Part shown: positions 1 through 10,528 of the stretch, piece by piece
Position numbering within the stretch: position 1 is the first letter of the stretch
Layout of the letters: every line of letters begins with the position of its first letter
Assembly: GCF_022376445.1 (NCBI RefSeq)
Contig: NW_025954970.1
Span: 434,001 to 498,000, forward strand
DNA from: Fomitopsis serialis
Lineage: Eukaryota; Basidiomycota; Agaricomycetes; Polyporales; Fomitopsidaceae
Direction: 5' to 3'
Length of the DNA: 64,000 nt
The notes under the pieces: generated by a model
Databases searched by the model: none
What the model saw: the letters and a program-made list of their open reading frames with translations, nothing else
What the model was told of the DNA's origin: nothing
Position numbers and translations under genes: made by a program

Positions 1-1200
1 CCTCATTTGGATCGAGACCGTGCGCATAGCCGGTAGAGAGCCGACGAGCTCGGTGATATCCTTTATATCTTTGAACGTCTCCTTGGGGTCAACAGGTACG
101 GAAGGAACGCTGCTGGTCATGGGTGAGGCATCGATCGCAAGCCAGATGCGAGTGGCACCTGGAAACGAAAGTCGCGAAAGCAGAGCGCGGCATTGTGAGG
201 TCTCCCCACGGAAGATGAGGGTCCGTACCGAGCTCAAGATACTGGGCGGCTCGGAGGGGAGGAACAGATTGCGTAAGCATAGGACCGGACTTGCGGAGAG
301 TCAACTCCCGCAACGAAGGTGCTGCCTCGAGGAATTGGATCAGTGTGTCCAGCGTGGGCTGTTTGCCCCTTGATAACCTAGTGAGAGTAAGGGTCGTCAA
401 CTGAGGGAGCACCAATGGATCCCATGCCATGGACAGACGATGAAGAGACAGCCTTTGAAGCCGAGGGAAATGGGTGCTATTGAGACGGAGTGGTATGCCG
501 TCGTTGGCCTCACACCGTATACTTAACTCCGTCAGCCGTGGCATCGGACTGTCCAGCATCGATAGGAGGGAGTTCTGTTTAGCCCGAGGAGGCTATCCGA
601 CGACAATTCGAGTCGGGAAATGCGATGAAGGTGCTGAGCAAACTCGTTCGGAATCGAAGGCGCATCAATGGCGAACAGGCACGACTCGGACACTGGATGA
701 TAGAATGCCACATGAAGATCTACGTCCTCAGAGCGTGATAGACAGAGCTGTATGAAATGGATGGTGTCTCTGAGATCAATGATGGACCATGCCAGGGGGG
801 AAGAGACAAGGATTTCTCGCCAATACCGGCATACGCCCATGACCTTGGCGACCCACCTCGAGCCCGAACAAAGCGAGTCCTGACGAAAGAATTCGAAGAT
901 TTTGAAGAGAATTTCGGGTGGCAGCCTGTTCACGGGCAAGGTCGAGTTGGAGAGCGCACGAAGGCGGTAGGCGTATAAACCGAAAGGGAACAAGGATGCT
1001 TCAGAGAGGGCCCATTCGCGGATCTCCGATGGCGATGAGCCCTGGACTCGTAGTCGGTCTTCCTCGCTCAGCGAAGGGAGTGTTTGTATTGGGGCGTCGT
1101 CTTCCTCACTGTTTGGATCCGGAGAGACTCGCAGTGTTTGCAACGAGTCTGCCAGGGAAGAATCGGAAGATTGTGGCGTCACTGCATAATCGCGGTACAT
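1..1200 (-). pseudogene. F-box protein with leucine-rich C-terminal region, partial and frameshifted
   Basis: The ATG is at 1200 on the minus strand. About 90 residues in there is a clear F-box core (LPPEILFKIFEFFRQ) followed by the usual VCRYWREI helix and a W-S-x-I-D-L step. This is the arrangement of Agaricomycete F-box proteins, which link substrates to SCF ubiquitin ligases through Skp1. The rest is a leucine-rich-repeat-like region (RLTELSI, RLQRLSLHRL, LTTLTLTRL, LRELTLR). The frame changes near 575 and again near 265; after the second change the protein reads on coherently (RALLSRLSFPGATRIWLAID) and leaves the window at base 1, so the gene is cut by the left edge. Both breaks can be explained by one-base losses without surrounding decay, so sequencing error is an alternative to true pseudogenisation. 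The F-box assignment is firm; substrate and function are unknown. Confidence 0.75.
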
Positions 1201-1368
1201 GATTCAAGTTGTCACGGTAAGTATCGCTATTCTGAAAATACTGATGTCACTCGACATTTGAGTCAATATCAGGTAGACTAGGATCTCACCGTTCGGGCGA
1301 TACAACGCTGTCTCGACGTCAACCACGGTCAGGAACAAGCCAGTTGCCAAGCAGTGCAATGTGGGCTA

Positions 1369-1755
1369 CTGACGCTGAACCGGTAATGCAAACGGTACAG
1401 TAATGCAAACTGGCGGGTTTCTTCCTCCGTGTGCGCACGGAAAATGTGCATCATGTCGCCACATGCTGTCTTACTATTCTCTCGTACGCATTAAGAGCTA
1501 CCTGCTCTGTGCACCTCAGGAAAATCGAAAGGTGCGATTTCAGCGCCTATTCTGCAGCGCCAGTTTTGGCGGCGAACACAGTCGCTCATTTGCAGACGTG
1601 CAGACGACATGTTCCCGCCCTCCTTCTGGCCTTGAAATATTTAAGGGTGTGCTCAAGATGTATGAACTAAGTCTAGCAGGTTAAAATGGGAAACCTTTGT
1701 GTTGCGGGTGCAGGACAGTAATGCAAACGTGATTGCATTACCGGTTCAGCGTCAG
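1369..1755. mobile_element. MITE-like non-autonomous DNA transposon with perfect terminal inverted repeats
   Basis: Bases 1367-1391 and 1733-1757 are perfect reverse complements of each other over 25 bp. The outermost base pairs are TA on both sides, so the simplest reading is a TA target-site duplication flanking a 387-bp element whose ends begin CTGACGCTGAACCGG. A 14-base direct repeat, ACAGTAATGCAAAC, lies just inside both ends (1397-1410 and 1716-1729). There is no convincing transposase reading frame inside. TA duplications plus short size suggest a Tc1/mariner-type MITE, but the superfamily is an inference. The element sits in the gap between the F-box gene and the methyltransferase-like gene. 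Confidence 0.75.
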
Positions 1756-1757
1756 TA

Positions 1758-2278
1758 AAACGACATTAGACAAAGTCATAGAGATATCCGCTTCAAATTG
1801 ACACGCTTTCAGTTGGTACTGATCTCGACCAAAGATACATGATTCACCATTGACAATTGACGTTAAAACAGGCTTCTGAGTTCTTGTCACACACACAAAA
1901 CTTCTCGCCAATGTATGGGGCCCCGGAGCCCGGGCTACTCAGTACTGCCATTGCAAAGCAGCTCACCTTCAACTGGCGGAGCTCTCAGTACGTTGTCCAA
2001 GCACGCTAAGTTATCAAGATTACTGCTCACTATGTACCCTTCTCAGATTTGACACGCTCACGGGTTTGCCGCCGACAGCCGTGACACGGCCTGTGCAAGC
2101 CGCATGGTCATATCTTGCGGACGAACTCAGGCACGCAGTCATTCAATCGACCGAATGTCAAGATACTTGGCTCCGGGACGCTTCTGCGGCGCGTCTGTGC
2201 AGTGCATAAGATGTACCGGTTCACGCGCGGCGCGGGCTTCCCTGCTCCCGTCGTACTGTCGCTATCGCTGCACCTACG
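1758..2278. other. Gap upstream of methyltransferase-like gene, no gene seen
   Basis: I see no supportable coding exon here. The stretch presumably carries the promoter of the gene starting at 2279, but no clear TATA box stands out. Confidence 0.4.
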
Positions 2279-3474
2279 ATGGCTCCCCCGCGCAGTGTTT
2301 TGTGCTGGCTATTCTGCTCGGGCACGCTGTTTGCAAGCTTTGCTCTGTTGTGCTTTTGGTTCGAATACTCCACAACTCGGGGCATACATCGCACTCGGCG
2401 TGCAAGGACGCTCGAGCACTTGCTCTACGATGCGGAAGTGCAATATGGCAAAACTATAGCGACGCGTAACGAGCTAATGAATGAATGGAGATTGAATGAC
2501 AGGTTCGTACTCTCACCCCCGTTTCGCGCTGCTAGGGCTGAACACGACAACATCGCAGTGTCATGCCAAACATGATAATACTTTGTACGCCGCTCCGCAG
2601 ACCAGTTGACGCGTGCCGCAAGCTAATGGCTACCGCAGCGCAGCTCTATCCGACATCCTTCCACTGCCCATACCCTCTCACCCTGGTAGGCACGTCTTGG
2701 GTCTGCGATCTGGACCACCTTGCGGAGGCTAGGCGATCTCAATGTGCCGTCGTCACAATTGGACCCAGGAACGACTCTTTTGTGACGCAGGTCCTTGAGG
2801 CTGCCCCGGATTGCCTGACCACGGCCTACACACCGGGCTCCGCGCAATTCGGACATGGTCGCATCTACATGACGACAGGCGGCGGAAGCCATCCCGGGGG
2901 CCGAGGCTGGGTCGGGCTGGGTCAACCGCGGGGACCGAGCGCCGGATCGCCGCAGTTGGTGCAACAAGCTCGAGATGTTCATGATTCCTGCGGTGAAGAC
3001 AAGCATACTTACACGCTGGAGCGGTTGTTGGGCGGGCCCAAGACGAGGCCTGTGGACATTCTGCGAGTGCGCCTAATTCATCCAGCAAGTATAGCACATT
3101 CGGTTCTCGACTCTGACACTACCTTCAGATCGACTTGCCCTTCAGCGAGACAGTCCGTGCCCTGATGTCGCTTCCAAACCTGGCGCCGTCGACCTTGGGC
3201 GACGACGCACAGGTGCTCCCGGTAGGACAACTAGTTCTTGTGATACGACCAGAAGACCATTACGATGACATGCTTGATGCGACGGCTTTCCATGGCTTGT
3301 GGGAATCACTCGAACGTGTGGGTATGAGACCGTTCGCTGTCCACGAGCGAGACGACGACGCTGTGGAGGTCTGTACTTCACTCTGTGCATCGCAATATGA
3401 CGACTAACTTCCACTCAAATTTTCAGTATTCATTTCTAAACATCCGTGCGCTCATTATGGCACCGTCGAGGTGA
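2279..3474 (+). CDS. METTL24-like (Methyltransf_22-type) membrane-anchored protein, degenerate
   Basis: The start ATG at 2279 is followed by a hydrophobic anchor (VLCWLFCSGTLFASFALLCF), then a stretch typical of fungal METTL24-like proteins (TLEHLLYDAEVQYGKTIATR). Proposed exons are 2279-2502, 2559-about 3065 (possibly with a further intron), about 3130-3369 and 3427-3474. The donor at about 3066 joins DILR to IDLPFSE, matching the family's DILKIDIEG region, and the last exon gives YSFLNIR, where relatives have YSFINIRG. The middle exon holds CPYPLTLVGTSWVCDLDHL; relatives have a glycine-rich GDGGKWVC here, so the putative SAM loop is shortened. The acidic-glycine IEG motif is also replaced by LPF. 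It may therefore be catalytically dead or decayed. The family match is from remembered family wording, not a search. The anchor suggests a type II membrane protein of the secretory pathway. Confidence 0.55.
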
Positions 3475-3653
3475 TCCGACATGAACACTCGATGAGCATC
3501 GTGAGATACGATCGCGGTAGGCATACGAATCATAGTGTATGTCATGCCATTAGAGGGAAATTCCACAAATCTAGGATGACAGCGGTGTTGTACAGGTAGT
3601 GACCTTCGACGGTTGTTGTTCTGGGCCCGAGCGGGATGGAGGAGGTATCCGAA

Positions 3654-4255
3654 TTATACCTGAGGAACGGTCACGTGTCAGCCTTCTCTTGTGGCGTCGC
3701 ACCAAACACGAACGACGCATTCTACTTACAGGATACCACGCGAGCATAGGCATCCAATGCCACACTGGGACGTAGCGTGCCGGCCATTGCGCGTATCTCC
3801 ATGTTGGCATCGAGTTGAACCTCCGCGACGCCGCCTGTGGATGCGCCGGTTGTGGCGCGTTCGAGGACGGTGCAGTATGACGCTGCCAGGATGCAGGGCG
3901 ATGGGAGGCGAGTCGATTGTAGACACGCTAGGACATTATCAGTGAGTGGTTGTCGAAGATGAAGGGACTGCAGACGCACCACAGCGAAACGCCACATCGC
4001 CGTCGCAGCCTCCGAGTGCCGTCTCGCACCATGCTGGGTAGCATTCTCCAGCGAAGCGTACAGTGCATCGTAGTCCATACGGTCGCTCGTTCTCATATCG
4101 TCTCTCAGCATGTGAAGGACGGTGTGTGCGGCCCGTGCGACGCGCTCTGCGTGCCTTCGCTGGCGGTCGACTGTCGCGAGTTGTTCAACGTGTTCTTCTA
4201 CTTCGATGTTGTGAACAATTGCATTGATCGTCTGTAGTTGGTGAGGAGTGAGCAT
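3654..4255 (-). CDS. Family A-E, member A: small proline-rich protein of unknown function (159 aa)
   Basis: Three exons join in frame: 4255-3980, 3927-3730 and 3659-3654 (last codon plus TAA). The N-terminal part starts MLTPHQLQTINAIVHNIE, followed by an HMLRDDMRTSDRMDYDALY stretch and the family hallmark EAATAMWRFAVV. Then comes a short proline/alanine/glutamine-rich linker and a C-terminal aromatic motif (PARYVPVWHWMPMLAWYP). The intron that interrupts B-E between the DDM stretch and the W-(R/K)-F helix is absent here and the frame simply reads through, suggesting intron loss. The second intron is phase 0, as in the other members. It lies 1.6 kb from member B, same strand, consistent with tandem duplication. 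No signal peptide or membrane segment is visible and I do not recognise the family. The reading frame is complete. Confidence 0.7.
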
Positions 4256-5251
4256 TAAGGTGTCGTGGACAGGGAAGAAATGGCAGACCCAGGGTTAAAA
4301 CGTTTGTTCCCCATGTACGCCACCGTGACCAGTATGCCCGACTACGCCAAAAATGGTAGGAGAGCGTCGAGGCGGTGTACACTGTATTCGCTGCTTTCTC
4401 TGAAATAATGGACACAGCACCTCGGCGTGGGTGCAGTTGGTGCACTCTGCTGTGGGATCTGGATCTTGCAGTGATAGGATAGTCTTTACGATTATTGCCG
4501 TCCTTCCGAGTCGCGTTAACCGCCGGGAATGCGGCGGCGACCAGGCCTTCCCTCCAAGCGTCGTCATTTTTCTGTCTCATTTTCCATCAGTTGATGGCTC
4601 ATGAGAATGAGAATCTGGGACCTACGTCTACTCAGGCGCACACACTGAGTGACTGAGGCAGTCTCTGTGCACAACACACTGTTGCATCTTCAATCACGTC
4701 GTATGACGTTTCACTTGTACATAGCGCAGGCGTGAAAAAGGTGTTCAGCATGCACGCATACAGTAGATCAGAACAAAGCGGATAGTAAACGGAGGGTGCA
4801 GACCGTGCCCGTTGACATGTCAGCCTACTGCCTCGAGTACACCGTGGTGCTTGAGCTGTACAGTCGGTGTATGACTTCTAGCGGAGCGCCTTACCGGGTA
4901 AGTGATAGGCTTATGGTCCATATTGTGGGGGCTCGGTCTCGTCACCTATTCACTGGCACATACGCGTGGTCGTGTCTGTACATAAATCACTCACCTTGCT
5001 CGCTTTCCTATTTGAACGGGATACTATGTCATGATCACAGGTGATTTATATAGACGATGGTGTGATGTGATCGGAAATACTATGAATACATGGGTAGGAT
5101 ACAAGCATTAGCAGTCCGTACTCATCCTCTGCAAGCTATCGAAGGTACACGTTACAATAGAGAACCTAAAGATGGTAAACAGTTCATTGAAAGCAAACAA
5201 CGTGACAGGGTGAGAATGTACTCACGAAGGTCGCGATGATCAAGTGAAGTG
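4256..5251. other. Spacer between family members A and B
   Basis: Apart from short unsupported frames I see no gene. It should hold the promoter of A (minus strand) and the 3' end of B. Confidence 0.4.
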
Positions 5252-5863
5252 CTATTGCGAGACCAGCATCCAGCCGGTCACCCATCCGGGTACAAAGTAT
5301 ACTGGGGATGGAGGATACCGATTGTATGGAGGCGGAGGGGTGGCTACTGTCCTAGCGGCAGTCTTGGGAGAAGACAGCGGCGCAGACACGGATCGGGGAG
5401 GTGGGGGAGAAGCGGGACCGGGCTGGTTTTGACCAGTAACGAAGCGGTAGGAAACACCCTGAAAGACGCCCTGCATGTGGTAAAAATCGGGATGAGTTGT
5501 ACATATCAATTATGTATGCGTGGTTGAGGCTTACTAGCACAAAATCCCAGAACTCTTCTGCAACCTGGAGATAGCGAGAAGAATCATAGAAGTTCGCTGT
5601 AGTCTCGAGGCTACAATGGGCTATGAGCGCAGAACGGGAGGTATCCGGCGGACATACCGAGAATACAGAGCATGGTAGGTTTCTTGGTCGACGGCATTCA
5701 TTTCGTCACGCAGAGTTACGAGAATATTGTGTGCTTGACTTGTCAAGTACTGAGCACGGCGATACTTCCGCTCGCTGGAGTGGAAAAGTCCAGACGGGGA
5801 GTCTTCACTCTCGACGGCGTCGATAATGGAATGTATAGTTTGCAGTTGCAAAGCGGTGAGCAT
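5252..5863 (-). CDS. Family A-E, member B: small proline-rich protein of unknown function (166 aa)
   Basis: Exons 5863-5658, 5610-5535 and 5470-5252 give one open frame of 166 residues. The start MLTALQLQTIHSIIDAVE is very close to member A (MLTPHQLQTINAIVHNIE). Intron 1 (GTATGT...TAG) is phase 2 and lies after LYSR; intron 2 (GTAAGC...CAG) is phase 0 directly after the helix YLQVAEEFWDFVL. The last exon is rich in proline (PASPPPPRS, ATPPPP) and ends with SPVYFVPGWVTGW, the family's aromatic C-terminal motif. It sits between tandem copies A and C. The function is unknown. A scaffold or adaptor role is conceivable from the helical head plus proline-rich tail, but that is only inference. Confidence 0.72.
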
Positions 5864-6961
5864 GATGATGGGACTGTGAGAGGATTAGGAGACATGCACG
5901 GCACATACCTCTGTCTTTTTATCCTTGAGGGGCGTTGATCCTCTTCGAGGGACTGCCCGACATGTAGCTCGAAGAGGAAGGAGGGGAGAGGGGCGCTGCG
6001 CTGAAAATGGAAGGGAAGCTCGAGAGTACGTAAACGTACGCAGACAGAGGGCGGTACTTACCCGTACAGAATCGCCAGCTCGCACAAAACGGGAAGGACG
6101 GGGTATGTGTGGACGATAGTCGACAGCCAGCTCAAGTACTCTTACACGTGTCATCGCGGACGCGAGGGCGGAGGTGACTCACGTCAGGTCCACCGCCGTA
6201 AGCTGGCTAACCTGCCCTCTACAGAATGTACGCACGTCTGTCTCCCTGACTGACAGGTCCTCAATAGGAAGGGCATCGCCACTAGGACGCAATGCAGTGC
6301 GGGGCAACACGTCCCTTGGAGGTCGATAGACTTCGCGAACTGGGTATATGATGTTGGGCAAGTAATGTACCATTGAGAGCATGCGTACATGAAGAATGCT
6401 GCCAGTGTAAGGAGGAAGAGGATATACGTAAGTTATGTGGATAAGTGGCTGTGTCTAGGTTAGCAACGCTAGGCGCCACCCAGCCACCGACGTGTTTGAT
6501 TTGTCAGCGACGCGGTTGTGGCGTTCCGGATGGAGAAATTAAGACGAAGGGGCTCGAAGGGGGCGTCCATATTGGATGGCTAATATGCACATCGGCACCG
6601 TAAGACACTTCATTTGTAATGATAGCGCCATTTCCACCACACTGAACACCTTTTTATCATCATATCACGGCCAGTTCCACAGTGTTCAACAATCGCCCCT
6701 TCGAGATTTCCTTGTGTTAATATAACGAGTCATCTATCACAATTCTACGTTTCAAGTCTCTATGGCCGGTGAGCGTGGCTTAGAAAAACTGTTGGGCATT
6801 TCCAATCGTCCGGACGTGCTAGGCTCGAGGTTATATCAGCGCGACCCTAGTACCATATCATTGTCAGGGTTTTACACGTCCGGTAAACAGATAATTTTAG
6901 AGCTCACAGGGATGATGATACCACGGGAAGACGTGCGGATGGACCGGAGTCCACCCAGCTA
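5864..6961. other. Spacer between family members B and C
   Basis: Several short frames exist on both strands (for example 5925-6154 and 6762-6965) but none has splice logic, recognisable domains or paralogues in the window. I support no gene here. Just upstream of the C stop, codons in another frame (about 6890-6960) could encode a lost C-terminal motif of member C. Confidence 0.35.
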
Positions 6962-7578
6962 CTAGACCGGAACGTACGCGACCGCCGTGTGTCTCGGACG
7001 GTACCATGGTGGGGGATTGCCAGTGGCTGTCTGTCCATGTGGGTCAGGCGTAGACACGGCGGGAAATGGTTGTTGCCGCTGTTGCGGCATTGCCGACGGT
7101 AGTGGGACAGGAGCAGGAGCAGACTGAGGGGGCGGTGCGACAGGAGGCTCTGCGGGACGCAGTGGTCTGACAGCGTCAGCGCTACGACGGTTGGCGATGC
7201 CGTGGTAGGTTTGCTGAATCGCGACACAATCAGGAACATATGGCGGGTTCGTCATTCAACGGATACATACTACGGCAAACTTCCAGAATCTTTCTGCGGC
7301 GTCCAGGTAGCATGCTGATCCACCCGCCTTGCTGTTTTCGACGCTGTCATGATGTGAAGGCAGTTAGAAGCTTGGATCTCGGTCAGCTGGAGTCGAGGAG
7401 TTGCGACTCACTGTTGATTCCATGCAGCGCAGCTTTGACTCTCCTCTGCGGTCATGTCGTCCTTGAGCATGTCTACAATGATCCTCGCTTCTGCACGTAA
7501 GTAATTGCCTTGCGCCATGGGAACGGAGGCGATAATTCCGTCGATGGTATTGAAACGGAGAGTGTTGCCAGTGGACAT
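6962..7578 (-). CDS. Family A-E, member C: small proline-rich protein of unknown function (163 aa)
   Basis: Exons 7578-7412, 7343-7271 and 7213-6962 join in frame. The head contains LRFNTIDGIIASV and MLKDDMTAEESQSCAAW. Intron 1 is phase 2 (donor GTGAGT), intron 2 is phase 0 (donor GTATGT) directly after YLDAAERFWKFAV, exactly as in B, D and E. The third exon is strongly proline-rich (EPPVAPPPQSAPAPVPLP) and ends PPPWYRPRHTAVAYVPV. The W-containing end of the family motif (V-A-G-W-T-P) is found just downstream in another frame, so this copy may be shortened by a single-base change near 6965. The function is unknown. Confidence 0.68.
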
Positions 7579-9759
7579 TGCGGTGGATTGAGGGGAGGCG
7601 TGAAGTCATCGCAGACGGATGCTCTTATTTATAAGCTTGTTTGAACCAAGAAATACGCACCATATGTGGACACGACACATTGTGCGATCGATGGTCTGCG
7701 CAAATGGAAGCCACATTCCGCGCGCCGAATCCTATTACGGCACCGCAGATTCGCGAGACGGTGGCATTTGCGTCACTTGTGTATGTAATTGGCTTCGAAA
7801 GGGCGAACAGGATACGTCGTGCCTGGCAATTTAACACAATTGCCCTACTCGGACTTGCAAGGGGGCTGGAGCGCTGATGGTCGGGGTCGTTCCGCTCGAT
7901 GGCTTCACTCTATTCGTTCTTCGGAGCGCCAGGCGGGATTGTAATGCAGTGCGGACAAGGACGTCCTGGGGACGAGCACTGCGAACCCGCGTGCAAAGCA
8001 TCTTCCAGTGTCTTGAGTCTAATTTGCCGCCCTAAGGCGAGCTGCTCGCACGGCGAAATGCGAGAATCGCTGCGGTGTCAATGCTTCGGTTTGTGCGCTA
8101 CCGCTAGATGTCTGGAACAGCCCCTATGGCGCAGTACAGCGTCAGACACTATTGACAGCATATTCAGAACCGATGCTGGACGCACGTTGCCTGCTCTCGG
8201 GGCCATCACTGAGTGTCTTATCCCCATGATACAGTTCAGGAGAGACTACGAGTGGTCCCAATTGGTAGTCCCTTTCTGCCTCATCGATGACATCAGCATC
8301 AGGCATTGCATGAATCACTGAAGAAACCGTCAAGACGCACGGATGTATTCAGCAATGCCGAGAGGGTACACATCATTGACCTTGCAGAACCGTAGTCATG
8401 GTGTCTGTTGGATGGTGGATCTGCTTCATCGCAACAAATAAATACGCTGGGTTAGTTTGATGATTTGAGGCGAAACAGACGACAGGTACATATCGACGGG
8501 GTAGTTTCGCCATATTTTCCGGGGTCAAAATACGACAAACAGTCTCATAAAATGGCAGGGAAATCAGCTGTGGATTGTCGTGAGCGAGCCTTCGTGATGA
8601 GATAGGCATAATCCAATGCAACATACCTTACGATGTCGTGCCATCGGAAGAGGCACATTCAACTGGCCGCGTCAATATCAAGGCCTTCTCATCACATCGG
8701 AAAAGTTCTGCTTTACGGCGTGACTAACGTTTGCGCCCTCAACAAGCTAATCTTACTAACACGAGGGCAACGTCACAGAGAATGGGTGGTTATTGGCCTC
8801 TTGCTGGATACGGCCGTTGCGAGCCATACGACTGGGCTTGAAGCTTGAAGCTGTAAGTTGAGTCTGTGTCAGTGGGTGCAGCCAGTGCAGAGACGCTCTG
8901 CACAGCCCTAGAGCATACTAGTCAGGACTAGTTAGATACAAACAAGCATGTCAACGATTCCAACCGTCTGCGTCCGAGTCAGACTGAGGCCGGGATGAGG
9001 AGCTGTGAAAGAGGCTCGATGTTTGATCGTATCGTACTCCTCTAGACCTCCTCCGGCCCGCGGCGACTTCCCGGCATCCAATTTGGCATAAGTCTGTGCG
9101 TACTGACTACATACCATTTGAATATTGCTTCAATGTAACTGCTCGTCCTCGGATTTTCAAAAGACTTCAAAGCTGTAGCATGACGAGGTCTCTAGGATTT
9201 GTAAGTACTGTTTACAGTCTTTCGGCGATGTCATCCTATTGGCTCACCTCGAATGTGCCCATCAGCATCCTCCATGCGCCATTGTGACTGCGGCATCGCT
9301 ATGTGCGCTACTAGTCTGAATCCGTTCAGCGCATACCGCTTCTCATCTTCTCATCTTCTGTTTTCCTTGTTGTTATCTGTCGGAGTTGACAGTTGAGTAA
9401 GCGTCATCAGGCGTGATCACGGTCAAAAAGCCCAAGACCGCATCCGAGTCGCAGGAGGTCGCCGTTACATACACGCAGGGTGTTCCAAATGTCAAGACTT
9501 GATGGTCATGACCTCAAGTCACCGCCTACACACCATCCATGACGAGCGAGAGATGTCGCAGCCGCCACGAAGAATCCCTAGCTATAGTTGGTCGTAGTAT
9601 GGCTCTCGGTCCCGGGAACTTCCGCCATCCAAGGGCTTCTGCAGCAGGTGCGCCTCGATGGCGCCCGGATCCTCGGTGTTATAAGCTTCCTATGATAGAG
9701 GCTTCTTGAGCCTGTGCTCCGTGTTCATCGCCCTCCGGGGACGCCGCGATCGCAACTCG
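7579..9759. other. Long stretch without a supportable gene
   Basis: Frames such as 7641-7877, 7899-8321 (140 codons) and 8373-8624 (minus) are open but show no domain, paralogue or splice support. A divergent or decayed gene cannot be excluded around 7.6-8.6 kb. From 8.9 to 9.7 kb I see nothing coding. Confidence 0.35.
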
Positions 9760-9767
9760 TTTAAATA
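9760..9767 (+). promoter_or_regulatory. TATA-like box of the repeat-peptide gene
   Basis: TTTAAATA lies 78 bp before the ATG at 9845, followed by a pyrimidine-rich leader (TCGTCTCTACG, CATCCATCTCTCAGC). This layout is typical of well-expressed fungal genes. Confidence 0.45.
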
Positions 9768-9844
9768 CCCCGCCGAATCCATTTGGCTTCCAGTCGTCTC
9801 TACGCCTGACATCCATCTCTCAGCTTCACAGACACTCTGACACG

Positions 9845-10233
9845 ATGGTCCACGTCAAAGTCGCCACCGTTTTCTTCATAGCTCTCTGTGCAGCGATTCC
9901 GGCGCTCGCAGCCCCGATCGTCGTCCGGCCCACCGATGCTGGGTTCCTCGCACCGCAGCGTCGTGCAGCCCATCCAACGGACGCTGAATTTCTCGCTCCC
10001 CACAATCAGCGAGCACCGCGACCGACTGATGCACAATTCCTTGGTACCACAGAACGTGCGTCGACATAGCCTCCTCGTTGAACTTCCTTGACGTTGAGTC
10101 TGGGACTCCGATAGCACCCAGCCGCCGCGCAAAGCCCACCGATGCTCAATTCCTTAGGCCTGCGAGTGATGTGACCGCGCGCTTTGATGGTGGAAGGTTC
10201 TGTGCAGCCCTTGTAACCGGTAAAGGTGTGTAA
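9845..10233 (+). CDS. Secreted repeat-peptide precursor, candidate kexin-processed (RiPP-like) prepropeptide
   Basis: Exon 1 is 9845-10043 and exon 2 begins at 10115 (donor GTACCA, acceptor GATAG), giving 105 residues up to TAA at 10233. It opens with a signal peptide (VATVFFIALCAAIPALAA). The mature part is four tandem repeats: PTDAGFLAPQRRA, PTDAEFLAPHNQRA, PTDAQFLAPSRRA and PTDAQFLRPASDV. The proposed intron restores the third repeat exactly, which strongly supports this splice. Double-arginine or single-arginine sites between repeats fit cleavage by a Kex2-type protease, releasing peptides around PTDAxFLAP. A consensus donor GTAAGT at 10230 means the gene may continue into another exon near 10290, where a degenerate PTSRFVRYRVARP stretch occurs, so the 3' end is uncertain. 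A repeated-core layout of this kind is known from fungal dikaritin-type precursors. Toxicity or activity cannot be inferred. Confidence 0.72.
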
Positions 10234-10431
10234 GTGCATAGCCTGCCCCCTCGAGTATGCCCAGGCTAACAGATCTGTCATTCAACAAGTCAGCTCGTCA
10301 TGCCATTCATCGTGCATCTTCGCAGAGGCTTCATCGCCGTTTGCTCCGGCATACGAAGAATCATCTCCAACTTCACGCTTCGTGCGTTACAGAGTAGCAA
10401 GGCCTTTTGGTGTCAGGAAGCGCACCTGTAT

Positions 10432-10528
10432 TTCACATTCGCTGTATTGTCACCTTCCTTCCTCTGCTGGACCTGCCATTCCACATTCGCTGTATCTTCA
10501 CCTTCCTTGTTCTGCCTGGACCCGCCAT
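10432..10528. repeat. Tandem duplication of about 48 bp
   Basis: Bases 10432-10479 are followed at once by a slightly diverged copy, 10480-10528 (both contain CACATTCGCTGTAT and CACCTTCCTT). It lies downstream of the repeat-peptide gene, possibly in its last exon or 3' untranslated region. Confidence 0.75.

Noticed and set aside
7899..8321. 140-codon plus-strand open frame
   Set aside because: Cysteine-rich but no signal peptide or recognisable pattern; no intron evidence.
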